A stretch of DNA of 64,000 nt from Ramlibacter agri (GCF_012927085.1 NZ_JABBFX010000003.1:558001-622000), one strand, 5' to 3'. Counted from the first letter of the stretch, positions 50,370-59,611 are shown. The notes: generated by a model from the letters alone, not told the origin. Program-made: numbers and translations.

Positions 50370-51135
50370 CGGCGCCAGGTTTCACTATCGCCTCGAAGGC
50401 GACCCTGCGCACGTACCCATCGTGCTTGTCCACCCGATCGGCGCGGACCAGGGCCTGTGGGACGCCGTGGTGCCCCTGTTGACCCCTTGGGCTTGCGTCC
50501 TGCGCTATGACCTGCGAGGCCATGGCGGCAGCGAAACGACCTCGGGCGAGTACTCGCTGCAGCTCATGTCCTCGGACCTTCTTGCGCTGACGAGCCGCGT
50601 CGGGTTCGAACGATTCTCGGCGGTCGGGGTTTCCTTGGGTGCCCTGGCGGTTCTCGACGCAGCGGCGTGCGCGCCGCACCGTGTGAGCGGCATGGCCCTG
50701 TGCAGCGCCGCCACCCGGATCGCCCCACCTCCGGGGGGCTGGGACGGGCGCGCGCACGCCGTCAGGGCGAAAGGCATGGAGCCGCTCGGGCAGCCGATGG
50801 TGGAGCGCATGTTCAGTGCGGGCTTTCGCGCGAGCCGCCATCCCGCGATCGAAACGACGCGATCGACCTTGCTGCGGACGGACCCCGAAGGCTATGCATC
50901 GGCTTGCGCCGTCCTGCGCGACGCGGATGTCGCCGCCATGCTGCCCGCCATCAGCCAGCCGGCATTGATTGTCTCTGGCGAGCAGGACGCGCTGACGCCG
51001 CCCTCCGCCGGCAAGGGCATGGCCAGCGCGATGCCGAACGCACGGCATGCCGTCTTGCCCGGTGGGCATTTCCCGCCGCTGGAATGTCCGAACGAGTTGG
51101 CAGGCTTGTTGCGGGAGGCGTTCGCGGACGCCTAG
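50350..51135 (+). CDS. alpha/beta hydrolase, 3-oxoadipate enol-lactonase-like
   Basis: The 261-residue hydrolase has the nucleophile elbow VGVSLGALAV near residue 96, oxyanion LVHPIGADQG near 30, an acid near SGEQDALTPP (about 212) and histidine in PGGHFPPLE (about 238). The enol-lactonase (PcaD) resemblance suggests hydrolysis of a lactone or ester in aromatic catabolism. It overlaps the Rieske oxygenase gene by 20 bases, so the two are coupled. Confidence 0.88.
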   Translation: MPQTIVDGARFHYRLEGDPAHVPIVLVHPIGADQGLWDAVVPLLTPWACVLRYDLRGHGGSETTSGEYSLQLMSSDLLALTSRVGFERFSAVGVSLGALAVLDAAACAPHRVSGMALCSAATRIAPPPGGWDGRAHAVRAKGMEPLGQPMVERMFSAGFRASRHPAIETTRSTLLRTDPEGYASACAVLRDADVAAMLPAISQPALIVSGEQDALTPPSAGKGMASAMPNARHAVLPGGHFPPLECPNELAGLLREAFADA

Positions 51136-51203
51136 GACCAGTTGCGAGCGCGCCTGCGTGCTTGCGCCATGCACAAGCCTTCCTGATCTGCGATGCTCGC
51201 CTT

Positions 51204-53561
51204 ATGCCAGCCACCGCTGAAGCCAAGGCCATGCAAGCCCCCGGCGCCCCCGGAATCGATCCGACCTGGACGAGCAGCGACAAGGATCTCGTCGGCTGCT
51301 CGCTCGGCTCCGGCCGCCTGTGGTTCACCACCGGCTTCGGCATCCTCAACGAGGTCTACTCTCCGCGCGTCGACCTGCCGCAGATCCGCGACCTCGGCTT
51401 CATCGTCGCCGACGGGCAGGGCTTCTGGGTCGAGGTCAAGCGGCTGGAGTCGTACCGCATCACCTTGCCGCGGCCCGGCGTGCCGGCGCTCGAGATCATC
51501 CATGCGCATCCGCGTTTCGAGCTGCGGCTGCGCATCGCGCCGGATCCCCAACGCGAGGTGCTGCTGATCGAAGTGTCCTTGCAGGGCGATGCCGGCCTGC
51601 GCCCCTATGCGCTGCTCGCGCCGCACCTGGGCGGCACGGGGCACGACAACGTCGCCGAGGTGGGCTGGCACCGGGGACGCCGCATGCTGTGGGCCGAGCA
51701 GGGCCCTTTCGGGCTGGCGCTGGCCGCAGTGGACAGCAGCCAGTGCGATGCGTGGGGGACGGCGAGCGCCGGCTACGTCGGCGCCAGCGACGGTTGGCAG
51801 GACTTCGACCGCCATGGCCGGCTCACTTGGGAATTCGACTCCGCGGGCCCCGGGAACGTGGCCTTGATCGGCGCGCTCCCGCGCTTGGCGACGCTCGCGC
51901 TCGGCTTCGCGGCCAGCCGCGAGTCCGCCGCCACGCTGGCGATTGCATCCTTGTGCCAGCCCTTCGATGCCGTCTGGGCCGCGCACGTCGGTGCCTGGCA
52001 GCAATGGCACCAGCAGGTGCAAGCGCCGCAGGGCCTGCCACCGGCGCTCGCCGATCAACTGGCGACTTCCGCGATGGTGCTGCGGGTGCACCAGGACAAG
52101 ACGTTCGTGGGCGCGCTGGTCGCGAGCCTCAGCGTGCCCTGGGGCAACACCAACGACAGCCTGGGCGGCTACCACCTGGTGTGGCCGCGGGACCTGGTCG
52201 AAAGCGCCGGCGCCCTGCTGGCGCTCGGGGCCGAGCCGGAAGCCCGGGAAATCCTGCGCTACCTGGCGGCGACCCAGCTCGCCGAAGGCAACTGGTCGCA
52301 GAACCAGTGGCTGGGCGGCAAGGCGTACTGGCAGGGTTGCCAGCTCGATGAAACGGCGTTCCCGGTGCTGCTGGCCGCCGCGCTGGCCGAGCGCGATGCG
52401 CTGGACGGCATCGAGGTGGCGGCGATGATCCAGCGCGCACTGGGCTTCATCGCGCGCATCGGGCCGTCGTCCGAGCAGGACCGCTGGGAAGAGGACGCCG
52501 GGATCAACGCCTTTACCCTGGCGACGTGCATCAGCGCGCTGGTGTGCGGCGCGGCGTGGCTGGACGAGCCTGCCAGGGAGTGGGCGCTGCGGATCGCCGA
52601 CGACTGGAACTCGCGCGTCGAGGAGTGGACGGCCGCGCAGGACACCGCGCTCGCGCGGGCGCATGGCGTCGCCGGCTACTACGTTCGCGTCGCACCGCCG
52701 CTGGACACCGAGGGCATGCGGCATCTCGAGCGCGTGCTGCCGATCAAGAACAAGCTGCGTGATCCCGGCTTGCCGGCCGAGGAACAAGTGGCCACCGACT
52801 TCCTGCACCTGGTTCGCATGGGTCTGCGCGACCCGGGCGATCCGCTCGTGCTCGACACCCTGAAGCTGGTCGACGCGCTGCTGCGCGTGGAGACGCCGGC
52901 CGGTCCCGCCTGGCACCGCTACGTCGGCGACGGCTATGGCGAACGCGACGACGGCAGCGCCTTCGATGGCACCGGCCGCGGGCGCGCCTGGCCGCTCCTG
53001 GGCGGGGAGCGCGGGCACTACGAACTCGCGGCGGGTCGCGACCCCCTGCCTTACCTCCAGGCCATGGCGTCCATGGTGGGACGCGGCGGGCTGATTCCCG
53101 AGCAGGTCTGGGACGAGCCGACCGCGCCGCGTCCCTGGCTGGCGCTCGGCCGGCCCACCGGTTCGGCGATGCCGCTCGTGTGGGCGCATGCGGAATTCGT
53201 CAAGCTCGCCGCGAGCCGCGCGCTGGGGCGGCCGTTCGACCGCCCCGATGCGGTCTGGCGGCGTTACGGTGGCCGCCGTCCCGCGCCGGCCGAGGCGCTG
53301 TGGTCACCGCGGGCTCCGATCGCGCAGATGCGCGCCGGCCAACGACTATGGCTGTGCCTGCCGCGGCCGGCGCGGGTCCACCAGGGCATCGACGGCTGGC
53401 AGGCGGCGAGCGAGCTCGACGCCACGGAGAACGGGCTCGGGCTGTACGTGGTCGCCCTGCCCACGAGCGGCCTGGCGGCCGGGACACGGATCGACTTCAC
53501 CTTCCTCTGGCTGGATGACGGCACGTGGGAGGGGGTGGATCACCACGTCACGGTTCGCTAG
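51204..53561 (+). CDS. glycoside hydrolase family 15 (glucoamylase-like) protein
   Basis: The 785-residue protein combines an N-terminal beta domain (about residues 1-260) with an alpha/alpha barrel (about 270-690). The barrel has LGGYHLVWPRDLVESAG near 315, RWEEDAGINAF (the general acid Glu) near 430 and GLIPEQVWDE (the second Glu) near 633. The C-terminal beta extension is about 90 residues. It hydrolyses terminal glucose from alpha-glucans. No signal peptide is seen, so it is cytoplasmic, perhaps acting on glycogen or oligosaccharides. No other glycogen genes are nearby. Confidence 0.9.
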   Translation: MPATAEAKAMQAPGAPGIDPTWTSSDKDLVGCSLGSGRLWFTTGFGILNEVYSPRVDLPQIRDLGFIVADGQGFWVEVKRLESYRITLPRPGVPALEIIHAHPRFELRLRIAPDPQREVLLIEVSLQGDAGLRPYALLAPHLGGTGHDNVAEVGWHRGRRMLWAEQGPFGLALAAVDSSQCDAWGTASAGYVGASDGWQDFDRHGRLTWEFDSAGPGNVALIGALPRLATLALGFAASRESAATLAIASLCQPFDAVWAAHVGAWQQWHQQVQAPQGLPPALADQLATSAMVLRVHQDKTFVGALVASLSVPWGNTNDSLGGYHLVWPRDLVESAGALLALGAEPEAREILRYLAATQLAEGNWSQNQWLGGKAYWQGCQLDETAFPVLLAAALAERDALDGIEVAAMIQRALGFIARIGPSSEQDRWEEDAGINAFTLATCISALVCGAAWLDEPAREWALRIADDWNSRVEEWTAAQDTALARAHGVAGYYVRVAPPLDTEGMRHLERVLPIKNKLRDPGLPAEEQVATDFLHLVRMGLRDPGDPLVLDTLKLVDALLRVETPAGPAWHRYVGDGYGERDDGSAFDGTGRGRAWPLLGGERGHYELAAGRDPLPYLQAMASMVGRGGLIPEQVWDEPTAPRPWLALGRPTGSAMPLVWAHAEFVKLAASRALGRPFDRPDAVWRRYGGRRPAPAEALWSPRAPIAQMRAGQRLWLCLPRPARVHQGIDGWQAASELDATENGLGLYVVALPTSGLAAGTRIDFTFLWLDDGTWEGVDHHVTVR

Positions 53562-53583
53562 CGGCGGCCACGTACACTGGGCC

Positions 53584-54171
53584 ATGCCCATCGCAACGGC
53601 CTCGAAGCCGGAGCCGCTTCGCTTCGCGACCCAGCGCGGCTTCGAGGCTTGGCTGCGCAAGAACCACGCGGCGTCCGATGGCGTGTGGCTGCTGATTGCC
53701 AAGGCTGGCGCCGAAGAAGCGACGGTCACGTATCCGCAAGCCGTGGAGGTCGCGCTTTGCCACGGCTGGATCGACGGGCAGAAGAAAAGCCTGGACGAAC
53801 AGCACTGGCTGCAGCGTTTCACGCCCAGGCGCGCGCGCAGCCTGTGGTCGAAGGCGAATCGCGAGAAGGCGGAGGCCTTGATCGAATCGGGCCGGATGCA
53901 GCCCGGTGGAATGGCGGAAATCGTCCGTGCCCAAGGCGACGGGCGCTGGGACGCGGCTTACGATGGCGCGCGGACGGCGGTCGTGCCGCCAGACCTGCAG
54001 GCGGCGCTCGACGCACGGCCCGAAGCACGGAGCTTCTTCTCGAAGCTCGATGGAGCGAACCGCTATGCCGTGCTGTGGCGGGTGCAGACGGCCAAGCGAG
54101 CGGAGACCCGTTCGAGGCGGATCGAAACGCTGGTGGAGATGCTCGCGCGGGGCGAGAAGATCCACGGCTGA
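53584..54171 (+). CDS. YdeI/OmpD-associated family protein
   Basis: The 195-residue protein matches the YdeI family: FEAWLRKNHAASDGVWLLIAK near residue 19, VEVALCHGWIDGQKKSLDEQ near residue 53, and FTPRRARSLWSKANREKAEAL near 78. The role is unknown; a YdeI protein is linked to porin and peptide resistance in Salmonella. It lies between the glucoamylase and a serine hydrolase, on the same strand, starting 22 bases after the former. Confidence 0.9.
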   Translation: MPIATASKPEPLRFATQRGFEAWLRKNHAASDGVWLLIAKAGAEEATVTYPQAVEVALCHGWIDGQKKSLDEQHWLQRFTPRRARSLWSKANREKAEALIESGRMQPGGMAEIVRAQGDGRWDAAYDGARTAVVPPDLQAALDARPEARSFFSKLDGANRYAVLWRVQTAKRAETRSRRIETLVEMLARGEKIHG

Positions 54172-54182
54172 AAGGGGCGGAC

Positions 54183-55343
54183 ATGCAACGGCGCCGGTTT
54201 GCTTCGATCCTTGGCGGGACTGCGATTGCATCGCTGGCCGGAGTCCCTGCGTATGCGGAGGAGGCAAACTGCGGGGTGCCAGAGGCGCGGGACGACGGCT
54301 GGCCGATCGCTTCCTCGGAAGACGCTTCCCTCATCGACCGGGCTGCCTTGTGCCGGATGGCCGACGGCCTGATGGCATCGGGCGCGAACATCCACTCGGT
54401 GCTGGTGGTACGAGCGGGCCAGCTGGTGTTCGAGCGGTATTTCACAGGCTTGGACGTAGTGCCTGGCTTCCTGTTCGGCCGGCGCGTCGCCAACATCGCC
54501 TTCGACGCCGCCACCTTGCACGACGTGATGTCGGTTTCCAAGAGCGTTGCCTCGCTCTCTATCGGCATCGCCGTCCAGCAGGGGCTTGTTCGCAGCATCG
54601 ACGAACCGGTCTTCAGCTTCTTTCCCGAGTTGTCGGACTTGCGCACGCCGGAGAAAGATCGCATCTTGCTGCGGCATGCGCTCGACATGACCATGGGCCT
54701 CCAGTGGATCGAAGCCACTCCGGCCACTGGGGAGGACAACGACGAGTCCCGCATGCACGTGTCCGCCGACCAGTGCCGCTACGTGCTGGGCCTGCCCGTG
54801 GTCCAGCCAGCGGGGCAGGCATTCCACTACAACACCGGTGCGCTCGCGCTGGTGTCGGCGGTCGTTCGCAAGGCCACGGGGCGTCCCCTCGATGAATTCG
54901 CACGGGCCAACCTGTTCGAACCGCTAGTCATCTCGCCGACGCAGTGGAGGCGCGTTCGCGGAGACACGGATGCGGGCGGGGGCTTGCGCCTGCGGCCACG
55001 CGACATGGCCAAGATCGGACAACTCGTGCTCGCCGGCGGTCGCTGGAACGCGCGCCAGATCGTTTCGAGAGAGTGGGTCGAAGCCTCCACGTCCGCGAAG
55101 GTCAAGGCGAGCGACGACCAACTCTATGGATACCTGTGGTGGCTAGGCCGAGCCCGCGCGAACAAGCGTGTGGTCCCGTGGATCGGCGCACTGGGGCGCG
55201 GCGGGCAGTCCATCCGCATCGTGCCGGAGCTCGACCTGGTCGTGGTGGTGACGGCCGGCTATTACCAGGACTACAGCCCGAAGGCCTTCCAGGTGCAGTT
55301 CGGTGTTTTCCGGGACGTCCTGCGGGCAGTGCCGGACGCGTGA
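54183..55343 (+). CDS. exported serine hydrolase, class C beta-lactamase family
   Basis: The 386-residue protein has a signal peptide (MQRRRFASILGGTAIASLAG, cut near YAE; an RRR start hints at Tat). The penicillin-binding fold has S-x-x-K in MSVSKSVASLS near residue 120, Y-x-N in HYNTGALAL near 220 and a GRGGQS motif near 338. Members are esterases, D-peptidases or hydrolases rather than true beta-lactamases. It starts 11 bases after the YdeI gene stop. Confidence 0.87.
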   Translation: MQRRRFASILGGTAIASLAGVPAYAEEANCGVPEARDDGWPIASSEDASLIDRAALCRMADGLMASGANIHSVLVVRAGQLVFERYFTGLDVVPGFLFGRRVANIAFDAATLHDVMSVSKSVASLSIGIAVQQGLVRSIDEPVFSFFPELSDLRTPEKDRILLRHALDMTMGLQWIEATPATGEDNDESRMHVSADQCRYVLGLPVVQPAGQAFHYNTGALALVSAVVRKATGRPLDEFARANLFEPLVISPTQWRRVRGDTDAGGGLRLRPRDMAKIGQLVLAGGRWNARQIVSREWVEASTSAKVKASDDQLYGYLWWLGRARANKRVVPWIGALGRGGQSIRIVPELDLVVVVTAGYYQDYSPKAFQVQFGVFRDVLRAVPDA

Positions 55344-55414
55344 CTTCCTCACGGCATAAGCATCCAATTTTTTATTCGTTCCCTTCCTGGCCCGGCGCTG
55401 GGACAATGCGGAGC

Positions 55415-55471
55415 ATGAGCCCGAAGCCTTTCCCGATGCCCATGCGCCGCTGCGCGCGATGTGCCCCCTGA
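55415..55471 (+). other. candidate leader ORF upstream of metNIQ
   Basis: An 18-codon ORF beginning ATG (55415) and ending TGA (55471) encodes a Met- and Cys-containing peptide ([18 protein letters not shown]). An in-frame ATG at 55406 would add MRS. The 220 bases before metN are otherwise gene-free. GCCAC (55523-55527) and GTGGC (55537-55541) could pair in a hairpin after it, and TTCGTACGAA (55546-55555) is a palindrome just before metN. It may be a sulfur amino acid leader peptide; no T-run terminator is visible. Confidence 0.35.
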
Positions 55472-55562
55472 GCGCCCACGGCGCCCGGCTTCCCTCCCTC
55501 CATCCCTTGCGCATAGCGTCCCGCCACCGGCGGTGCGTGGCTGCGTTCGTACGAAAGAAAAC

Positions 55563-56594
55563 ATGATTCGCCTCGACGGCATCACCCAGGCCTACGGATC
55601 GCACGAGGCCTTGCGCGACGTGTCGCTGGACGTCGCCCAGGGCGAGATCTTCGGCATCATCGGCCGCAGCGGCGCCGGCAAGAGCTCGCTGGTGCGCACG
55701 ATCAACCTGCTGAACCGGCCCAAGGCCGGCAAGGTCTTCGTTGGCGGCCGTGAACTCACGTCGCTCGGCGACGCCGAACTGCGCGCGGCCCGGCGCGAGA
55801 TCGGCCTGGTGTTCCAGCACTTCAACCTGCTGTCCTCGCGCACGGTGGCCGGCAACGTGGCCTTGCCGCTGGAGCTGGCCGGCGTCGCGCCGGCGGAAAT
55901 CCGCAGCCGCGTCGGCGAATTGCTGAACCTGGTCGGCCTGGCCGAACTGCGCGACCGCTACCCGGCGCAGATCAGCGGCGGCCAGAAGCAGCGCGTGGGC
56001 ATCGCGCGTGCGCTGGCCAACCGGCCGAAGGTGCTGCTGTCCGACGAAGCGACGTCCGCACTCGACCCCGAAACCACGCGCTCCATCCTCGGCCTGTTGA
56101 AGCAGATCAACCGCGAGTTCGGCCTGACCATCGTCCTCATCACGCACCAGATGCAGGTGATCAAGCAGATCGCCGACCGTGTGGCCGTCATCGATGCCGG
56201 CCAGGTCGTGGAGCAGGGGCCCGTGCTCGATGTGTTCACCCGCCCGCAGCACGCCACCACCCGCAGCCTGATCGAGGAGATCGTGCCGCAAGCGTTGCCC
56301 GAGAGCGTGCTGGCGCGCATCCGCGCGCTGATGTCCGCGCGGCCCGCACAGGACAGCCAGCTGCTGCGCCTGGCCTTCGCCGGCACCGGCGCCGACCAGC
56401 CGCTGCTGTCGGACGTGATCCGGCAGCACGGCATCGACCTGAGCATCGTGCATGGCCAGGTCGACGAGGTGCAGGGCCAGCCTTTCGGTTCACTCGCCGT
56501 GCTCGCGCGCGGTGCCCGCCAGCAGCTCGATGCTGCGGCGGCGCAGTTGCGCGGCGCCGGCATCTTCGTCGAGGAGGTCGCCCATGTGGGATAA
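55563..56594 (+). CDS. metN: methionine ABC transporter ATP-binding protein
   Basis: The 343-residue ATPase of the methionine uptake system has Walker [11 protein letters not shown] near residue 40, Q-loop VFQHFNLL, signature [15 protein letters not shown] near 140, Walker [14 protein letters not shown] near 160, and a C-terminal NIL domain from about 255 which binds methionine and inhibits transport. It is the first gene of metNIQ; the ATG at 55563 gives a natural start ([12 protein letters not shown]) and overlaps metI by 11 bases at its end. Confidence 0.95.
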   Translation: MIRLDGITQAYGSHEALRDVSLDVAQGEIFGIIGRSGAGKSSLVRTINLLNRPKAGKVFVGGRELTSLGDAELRAARREIGLVFQHFNLLSSRTVAGNVALPLELAGVAPAEIRSRVGELLNLVGLAELRDRYPAQISGGQKQRVGIARALANRPKVLLSDEATSALDPETTRSILGLLKQINREFGLTIVLITHQMQVIKQIADRVAVIDAGQVVEQGPVLDVFTRPQHATTRSLIEEIVPQALPESVLARIRALMSARPAQDSQLLRLAFAGTGADQPLLSDVIRQHGIDLSIVHGQVDEVQGQPFGSLAVLARGARQQLDAAAAQLRGAGIFVEEVAHVG

Positions 56595-57249
56595 CTTCAC
56601 CCCCGCCATGCTGGAACTGTTTGCCACTTCGCTGTGGGAAACGCTGGTGATGGTGGGCATCGCCGGCCTCGCCGGTTCCGTCGTCGGCATTCCGCTGGGC
56701 GTGCTGCTGCGCCTGACGGACCGCGGCGGCGTGCTGCAGAACACCGCCGTCAACCGGGTGGTCGGCGGCATCGTCAACGCCGTGCGTTCCACGCCCTTCA
56801 TCATCCTGCTGGTCGCGATCATCCCGTTCACGCGCCTCATCACGGGCTCGTCCATCGGCACGGCGGCGGCGGTCGTCCCGCTGACCTTGGCCGCGGCGCC
56901 CTTCATCGCGCGCCTGGTCGAGACCTCGCTGCGCGAAGTGGACCCTGGCCTCGTCGAAGCGGCGCAAGCCATGGGTGCGACCACCTGGCAGATCGTCTAC
57001 AAGGTGCTGCTGCCCGAGGCGCTGCCCGGCATCGTCGCCGGCTTCACCATCACGCTCGTCAGCCTCACCGGCTATTCGGCGATGGCCGGCGCCATCGGCG
57101 GCGGCGGCCTGGGCGACCTGGGCATCCGCTATGGCTACCAGCGTTTCCTGCCCGAAATCATGCTGGCCGTCGTGGTGGTGCTGATCGCCTTCGTGCAGGC
57201 CGTGCAGAGCCTGGGCGACTGGGCGGTGCGCCGCCTCAGCCACCGTTGA
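56584..57249 (+). CDS. metI: methionine ABC transporter permease
   Basis: The 221-residue inner-membrane permease has five hydrophobic segments and the EAA loop ([28 protein letters not shown] near residues 120-148), the contact with MetN. It follows metN with an 11-base overlap and precedes metQ by 31 bases, the standard operon order. Confidence 0.95.
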   Translation: MWDNFTPAMLELFATSLWETLVMVGIAGLAGSVVGIPLGVLLRLTDRGGVLQNTAVNRVVGGIVNAVRSTPFIILLVAIIPFTRLITGSSIGTAAAVVPLTLAAAPFIARLVETSLREVDPGLVEAAQAMGATTWQIVYKVLLPEALPGIVAGFTITLVSLTGYSAMAGAIGGGGLGDLGIRYGYQRFLPEIMLAVVVVLIAFVQAVQSLGDWAVRRLSHR

Positions 57250-57280
57250 ACCTCTTTCTCTCCAAGCAAGGAAACACAAG

Positions 57281-58075
57281 ATGAACAAGCGCACGCTTCT
57301 CCAGACCACCCTGGCCCTCGCCATTGCTGCGGCCAGCGGCGCCGTGCTGGCGCAGGACAAGCCGATCAAGATCGGCGTCACTGGCGGTCCGCACGCCCAG
57401 ATCTTCGAGCAGGTGAAGAAGGTCGCCGAGCGCGAAGGCCTGAAGATCCAGCTGGTCGAATTCAGCGACTACGTGCAGCCGAACGCCGCGCTGGCCGCCG
57501 GCGACCTGGACGCCAACAGCTACCAGCACAAGCCCTACCTGGACCAGCAGGTCAAGGACCGTGGCTACAAGCTGGTGTCGGTGGGCTACAGCGTCAACTT
57601 CCCCATGGGCATCTACTCGAAGAAGGTCAAGAGCCTGAAGGAGCTGAAGGAGGGCGCCCGCGTCGGCGTGCCGAACGATCCCACCAACGGCGGCCGCGCG
57701 CTGCTGCTGCTGCAGGACGAGGGCCTGGTCAAGCTGAAGCCCGGCGCCGGCCTGAAGGCCACGCCGCTGGACATCGTCGAGAACCCGAAGAAGCTGAAGA
57801 TCGTCGAACTCGATGCCGCGCAGCTGCCGCGCTCGCTGGACGACCTGGACGCGTCGGCCATCAACACCAACTTCGCCCTCTCGGCCGGCCTGAACCCGGG
57901 CAAGGACGCGATCGCCCACGAAAGCGCCAAGGGCCCTTACGTGAACATCATCGCGGTGCGCGAGCAGGACAAGGACAAGCCCTGGGTCGCCAAGCTGCTG
58001 AAGGCCTACCAGTCCGACGAGGTCCGCAAGTACATCCAGGCGGAGTTCAAGGGCTCGGTCATCCCCGGCTTCTGA
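57281..58075 (+). CDS. metQ: methionine-binding protein of the MetNIQ transporter
   Basis: The 264-residue binding protein has a signal peptide (MNKRTLLQTTLALAIAAASG, cut before QDKPI) and the MetQ core: VEFSDYVQPNAALAAGDLDAN, NSYQHKPYLDQQ, GYSVNFPMGIYSKKVKS and VPNDPTNGGRALLLLQ. Most MetQ proteins are lipoproteins; this one has no lipobox cysteine, so it is free in the periplasm. Its stop lies within the 17-base overlap with the convergent LysR gene. Confidence 0.95.
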   Translation: MNKRTLLQTTLALAIAAASGAVLAQDKPIKIGVTGGPHAQIFEQVKKVAEREGLKIQLVEFSDYVQPNAALAAGDLDANSYQHKPYLDQQVKDRGYKLVSVGYSVNFPMGIYSKKVKSLKELKEGARVGVPNDPTNGGRALLLLQDEGLVKLKPGAGLKATPLDIVENPKKLKIVELDAAQLPRSLDDLDASAINTNFALSAGLNPGKDAIAHESAKGPYVNIIAVREQDKDKPWVAKLLKAYQSDEVRKYIQAEFKGSVIPGF

Positions 58076-58946
58076 GCGCCGGGGCATAGGCGGAGGCGAT
58101 GACCTCCGCCAGGTCCCGCGCCGGCTTGCCCAGCGTGCGCTGCGGGCCGTGCACCAGGCCCACCTCGCGCAGGAAGGTGTGTTCGCCGAGATCGACCGCG
58201 CGCACGCCGGCCGGCCAGCGCGTCGAGCCGATGGTCTGCGGGACCAGCGAGACCCCGGCGCCTTCCGCCACCAGCGCGATCAGGGCGTCGAGCTCGTCGA
58301 TCTCGCACAGGTCCTGCGCTTCGATGCGCTGCGCGCGCAGGAAGCGGTCGACCTGGCGGCCGCCGTACGAGGAGCGGTCGTAGCGCAGGAAGGGGTGCGC
58401 GGCCAGCAGGTCGCGCCAATTGCTTCCACGAACCCCTCGCGGCACCAGCAGCCGGTAGGGCTCCTTGGCCAGCGTGGTCCATTCCAGTTCGCGCTGCAGC
58501 GCGAAAGGCGGCCGGATCACCAGCGCCATCTCCACTTCGCGCGCGTCGACCGCGTCGATGAGGGCGGACGACACGCCCGGCACGATGCGCGTGCGCGTGT
58601 CCGGATGCTCGCGGTGGAAGCGCGCCAGCGCCTGCGGCAGCAGCGAGCGCTGCACGGATGCGATGGCGCCCACCGTCACGAGCGCCGCCGGCGCGGCGAG
58701 GCCGGCACGCGTGCCTATCGTGCCGTAGAGGCGGACCAGCTCCTGCGCCTGTTCCAGCACCTCGGCGCCGCGCGCGTTGAGCCGCGCGGACCGCCCGGTG
58801 CGGTCGAACAGCGCGAAGCCCAGCTCCGCTTCCAGCCGCTGCATCTGCGCGCTGACGGCAGCCTGCGTGAGGCCGATGCGGTCACCGGCCGCCGCGAAGG
58901 TGCCTTCGCGGGCGACGGCGATGAGGGTCTTCAGTTCGCGGATCAT
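58059..58946 (-). CDS. LysR family transcriptional regulator
   Basis: The 295-residue LysR protein has an N-terminal helix-turn-helix (MIRELKTLIAVAREGTFAAA, then GLTQAAVSAQMQRLEAELGFALF) and an effector domain. It is divergent from the VOC gene at 59023 and overlaps metQ by 17 bases at its 3' end. The likely target is the VOC gene or itself; a link to metQ is possible only by position. Confidence 0.93.
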   Translation of the reverse strand: MIRELKTLIAVAREGTFAAAGDRIGLTQAAVSAQMQRLEAELGFALFDRTGRSARLNARGAEVLEQAQELVRLYGTIGTRAGLAAPAALVTVGAIASVQRSLLPQALARFHREHPDTRTRIVPGVSSALIDAVDAREVEMALVIRPPFALQRELEWTTLAKEPYRLLVPRGVRGSNWRDLLAAHPFLRYDRSSYGGRQVDRFLRAQRIEAQDLCEIDELDALIALVAEGAGVSLVPQTIGSTRWPAGVRAVDLGEHTFLREVGLVHGPQRTLGKPARDLAEVIASAYAPALRSRG

Positions 58947-58999
58947 GGCTCAAACGGAATTGATGCTCACGGCAAAAAGATATTGATTTTCCTTGAGCC
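58947..58999. promoter_or_regulatory. LysR/VOC divergent promoter with 7-bp inverted repeat
   Basis: GGCTCAA (58947-58953) and TTGAGCC (58993-58999) form a perfect 7-base inverted repeat separated by 39 bases, flanking an AT-rich stretch (GCAAAAAGATATTGATTTTCC). LysR tetramers often bind two spaced half-sites. AAACGGAATTG at 58952-58962 also matches the core of the motif at 29121-29131 exactly, which may be chance. Confidence 0.4.
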
Positions 59000-59022
59000 C
59001 GAGCGTAGCTACGATGGCGGCC

Positions 59023-59469
59023 ATGATGCAAGCGCCGCAGACCAATCCCGCCCCTCTTTCCCCCTTCCACCTCGCCTTCCCGGTCCACGACCTCGCCGCC
59101 GCCCGCCAGTTCTACGGTGACACCCTCGGCTGCCCCGAAGGCCGCAGCTCGGACGAGTGGATCGACTTCAACTTCTACGGCCACCAGATCGTGGCGCACC
59201 TCGCCCCCAGCGAGATCCGCCCGGCGCAGCAGAACGCCGTCGACGGCCACGGCGTGCCGGTGCGCCACTTCGGCATCGTGCTGCCCCTGGCCGACTGGGA
59301 AGCGCTGGCCGAGCGGCTGAAGGCCGTGGGCACGCAATTCGTCATCGAGCCCTACGTCCGCTTCAAGGGCGAACCGGGCGAACAGGCCACCATGTTCTTC
59401 CTCGACCCCTCGGGCAACGCGATCGAGGTGAAGGCGTTCAGCGACATCAAGAGGCTGTTCGCCAAGTAG
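59023..59469 (+). CDS. VOC family protein
   Basis: The 148-residue vicinal oxygen chelate protein has [23 protein letters not shown] near residue 12 (first metal His), [10 protein letters not shown] near 78 (second His) and [16 protein letters not shown] near 125 (Glu). It lacks a clear second-domain partner. It could be a glyoxalase, dioxygenase or fosfomycin-type enzyme; no function is assigned. A perfect hairpin lies 14 bases after its stop. Confidence 0.9.
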   Translation: MMQAPQTNPAPLSPFHLAFPVHDLAAARQFYGDTLGCPEGRSSDEWIDFNFYGHQIVAHLAPSEIRPAQQNAVDGHGVPVRHFGIVLPLADWEALAERLKAVGTQFVIEPYVRFKGEPGEQATMFFLDPSGNAIEVKAFSDIKRLFAK

Positions 59470-59482
59470 CCCTGTATCGCGC

Positions 59483-59505
59483 GGTGCGCAGCAGAGCTGC
59501 GCACC
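59483..59505. repeat. perfect 9-bp hairpin, terminator or REP-like element
   Basis: GGTGCGCAG-cagag-CTGCGCACC is a perfect 9-base inverted repeat with a 5-base loop, 13 bases after the VOC stop codon. No run of T follows, so it is not a standard intrinsic terminator. Palindromes of this kind are common between genes in high-GC Burkholderiales; whether it recurs cannot be told from one copy. Confidence 0.5.
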
Positions 59506-59548
59506 CTACGAGCCGGCCGTTGCACACGCCGCACCGCGGTGCACGCAG

Positions 59549-59590
59549 TGAAACGGCATTGTGCGGAGTGCAACGCGCATCTAAAGTCCT
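59549..59590 (+). promoter_or_regulatory. IclR-linked motif and promoter of the Bug receptor at 59612
   Basis: GTGAAACGGCATTGT (59549-59563) matches GTGAAACGGAATTGT at 29118-29132 at 14 of 15 positions and stands the same distance from the ATG (48 against 47 bases). TTGTGC then TAAAGT, 17 bases apart, form a plausible promoter. GCACCGCGGTGC (59532-59543) is a perfect palindrome immediately upstream. Confidence 0.55.
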
Positions 59591-59611
59591 CCCATTCCTG
59601 GAGACAGACAG

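Noticed and set aside
55344..55562. SAM riboswitch before metNIQ
   Set aside because: I found no SAM-type core motif or terminator; only a short ORF and small palindromes are visible.
59483..59505. Intrinsic terminator after the VOC gene
   Set aside because: The stem is perfect but no T-run follows in either direction, so I list it as a repeat/hairpin only.
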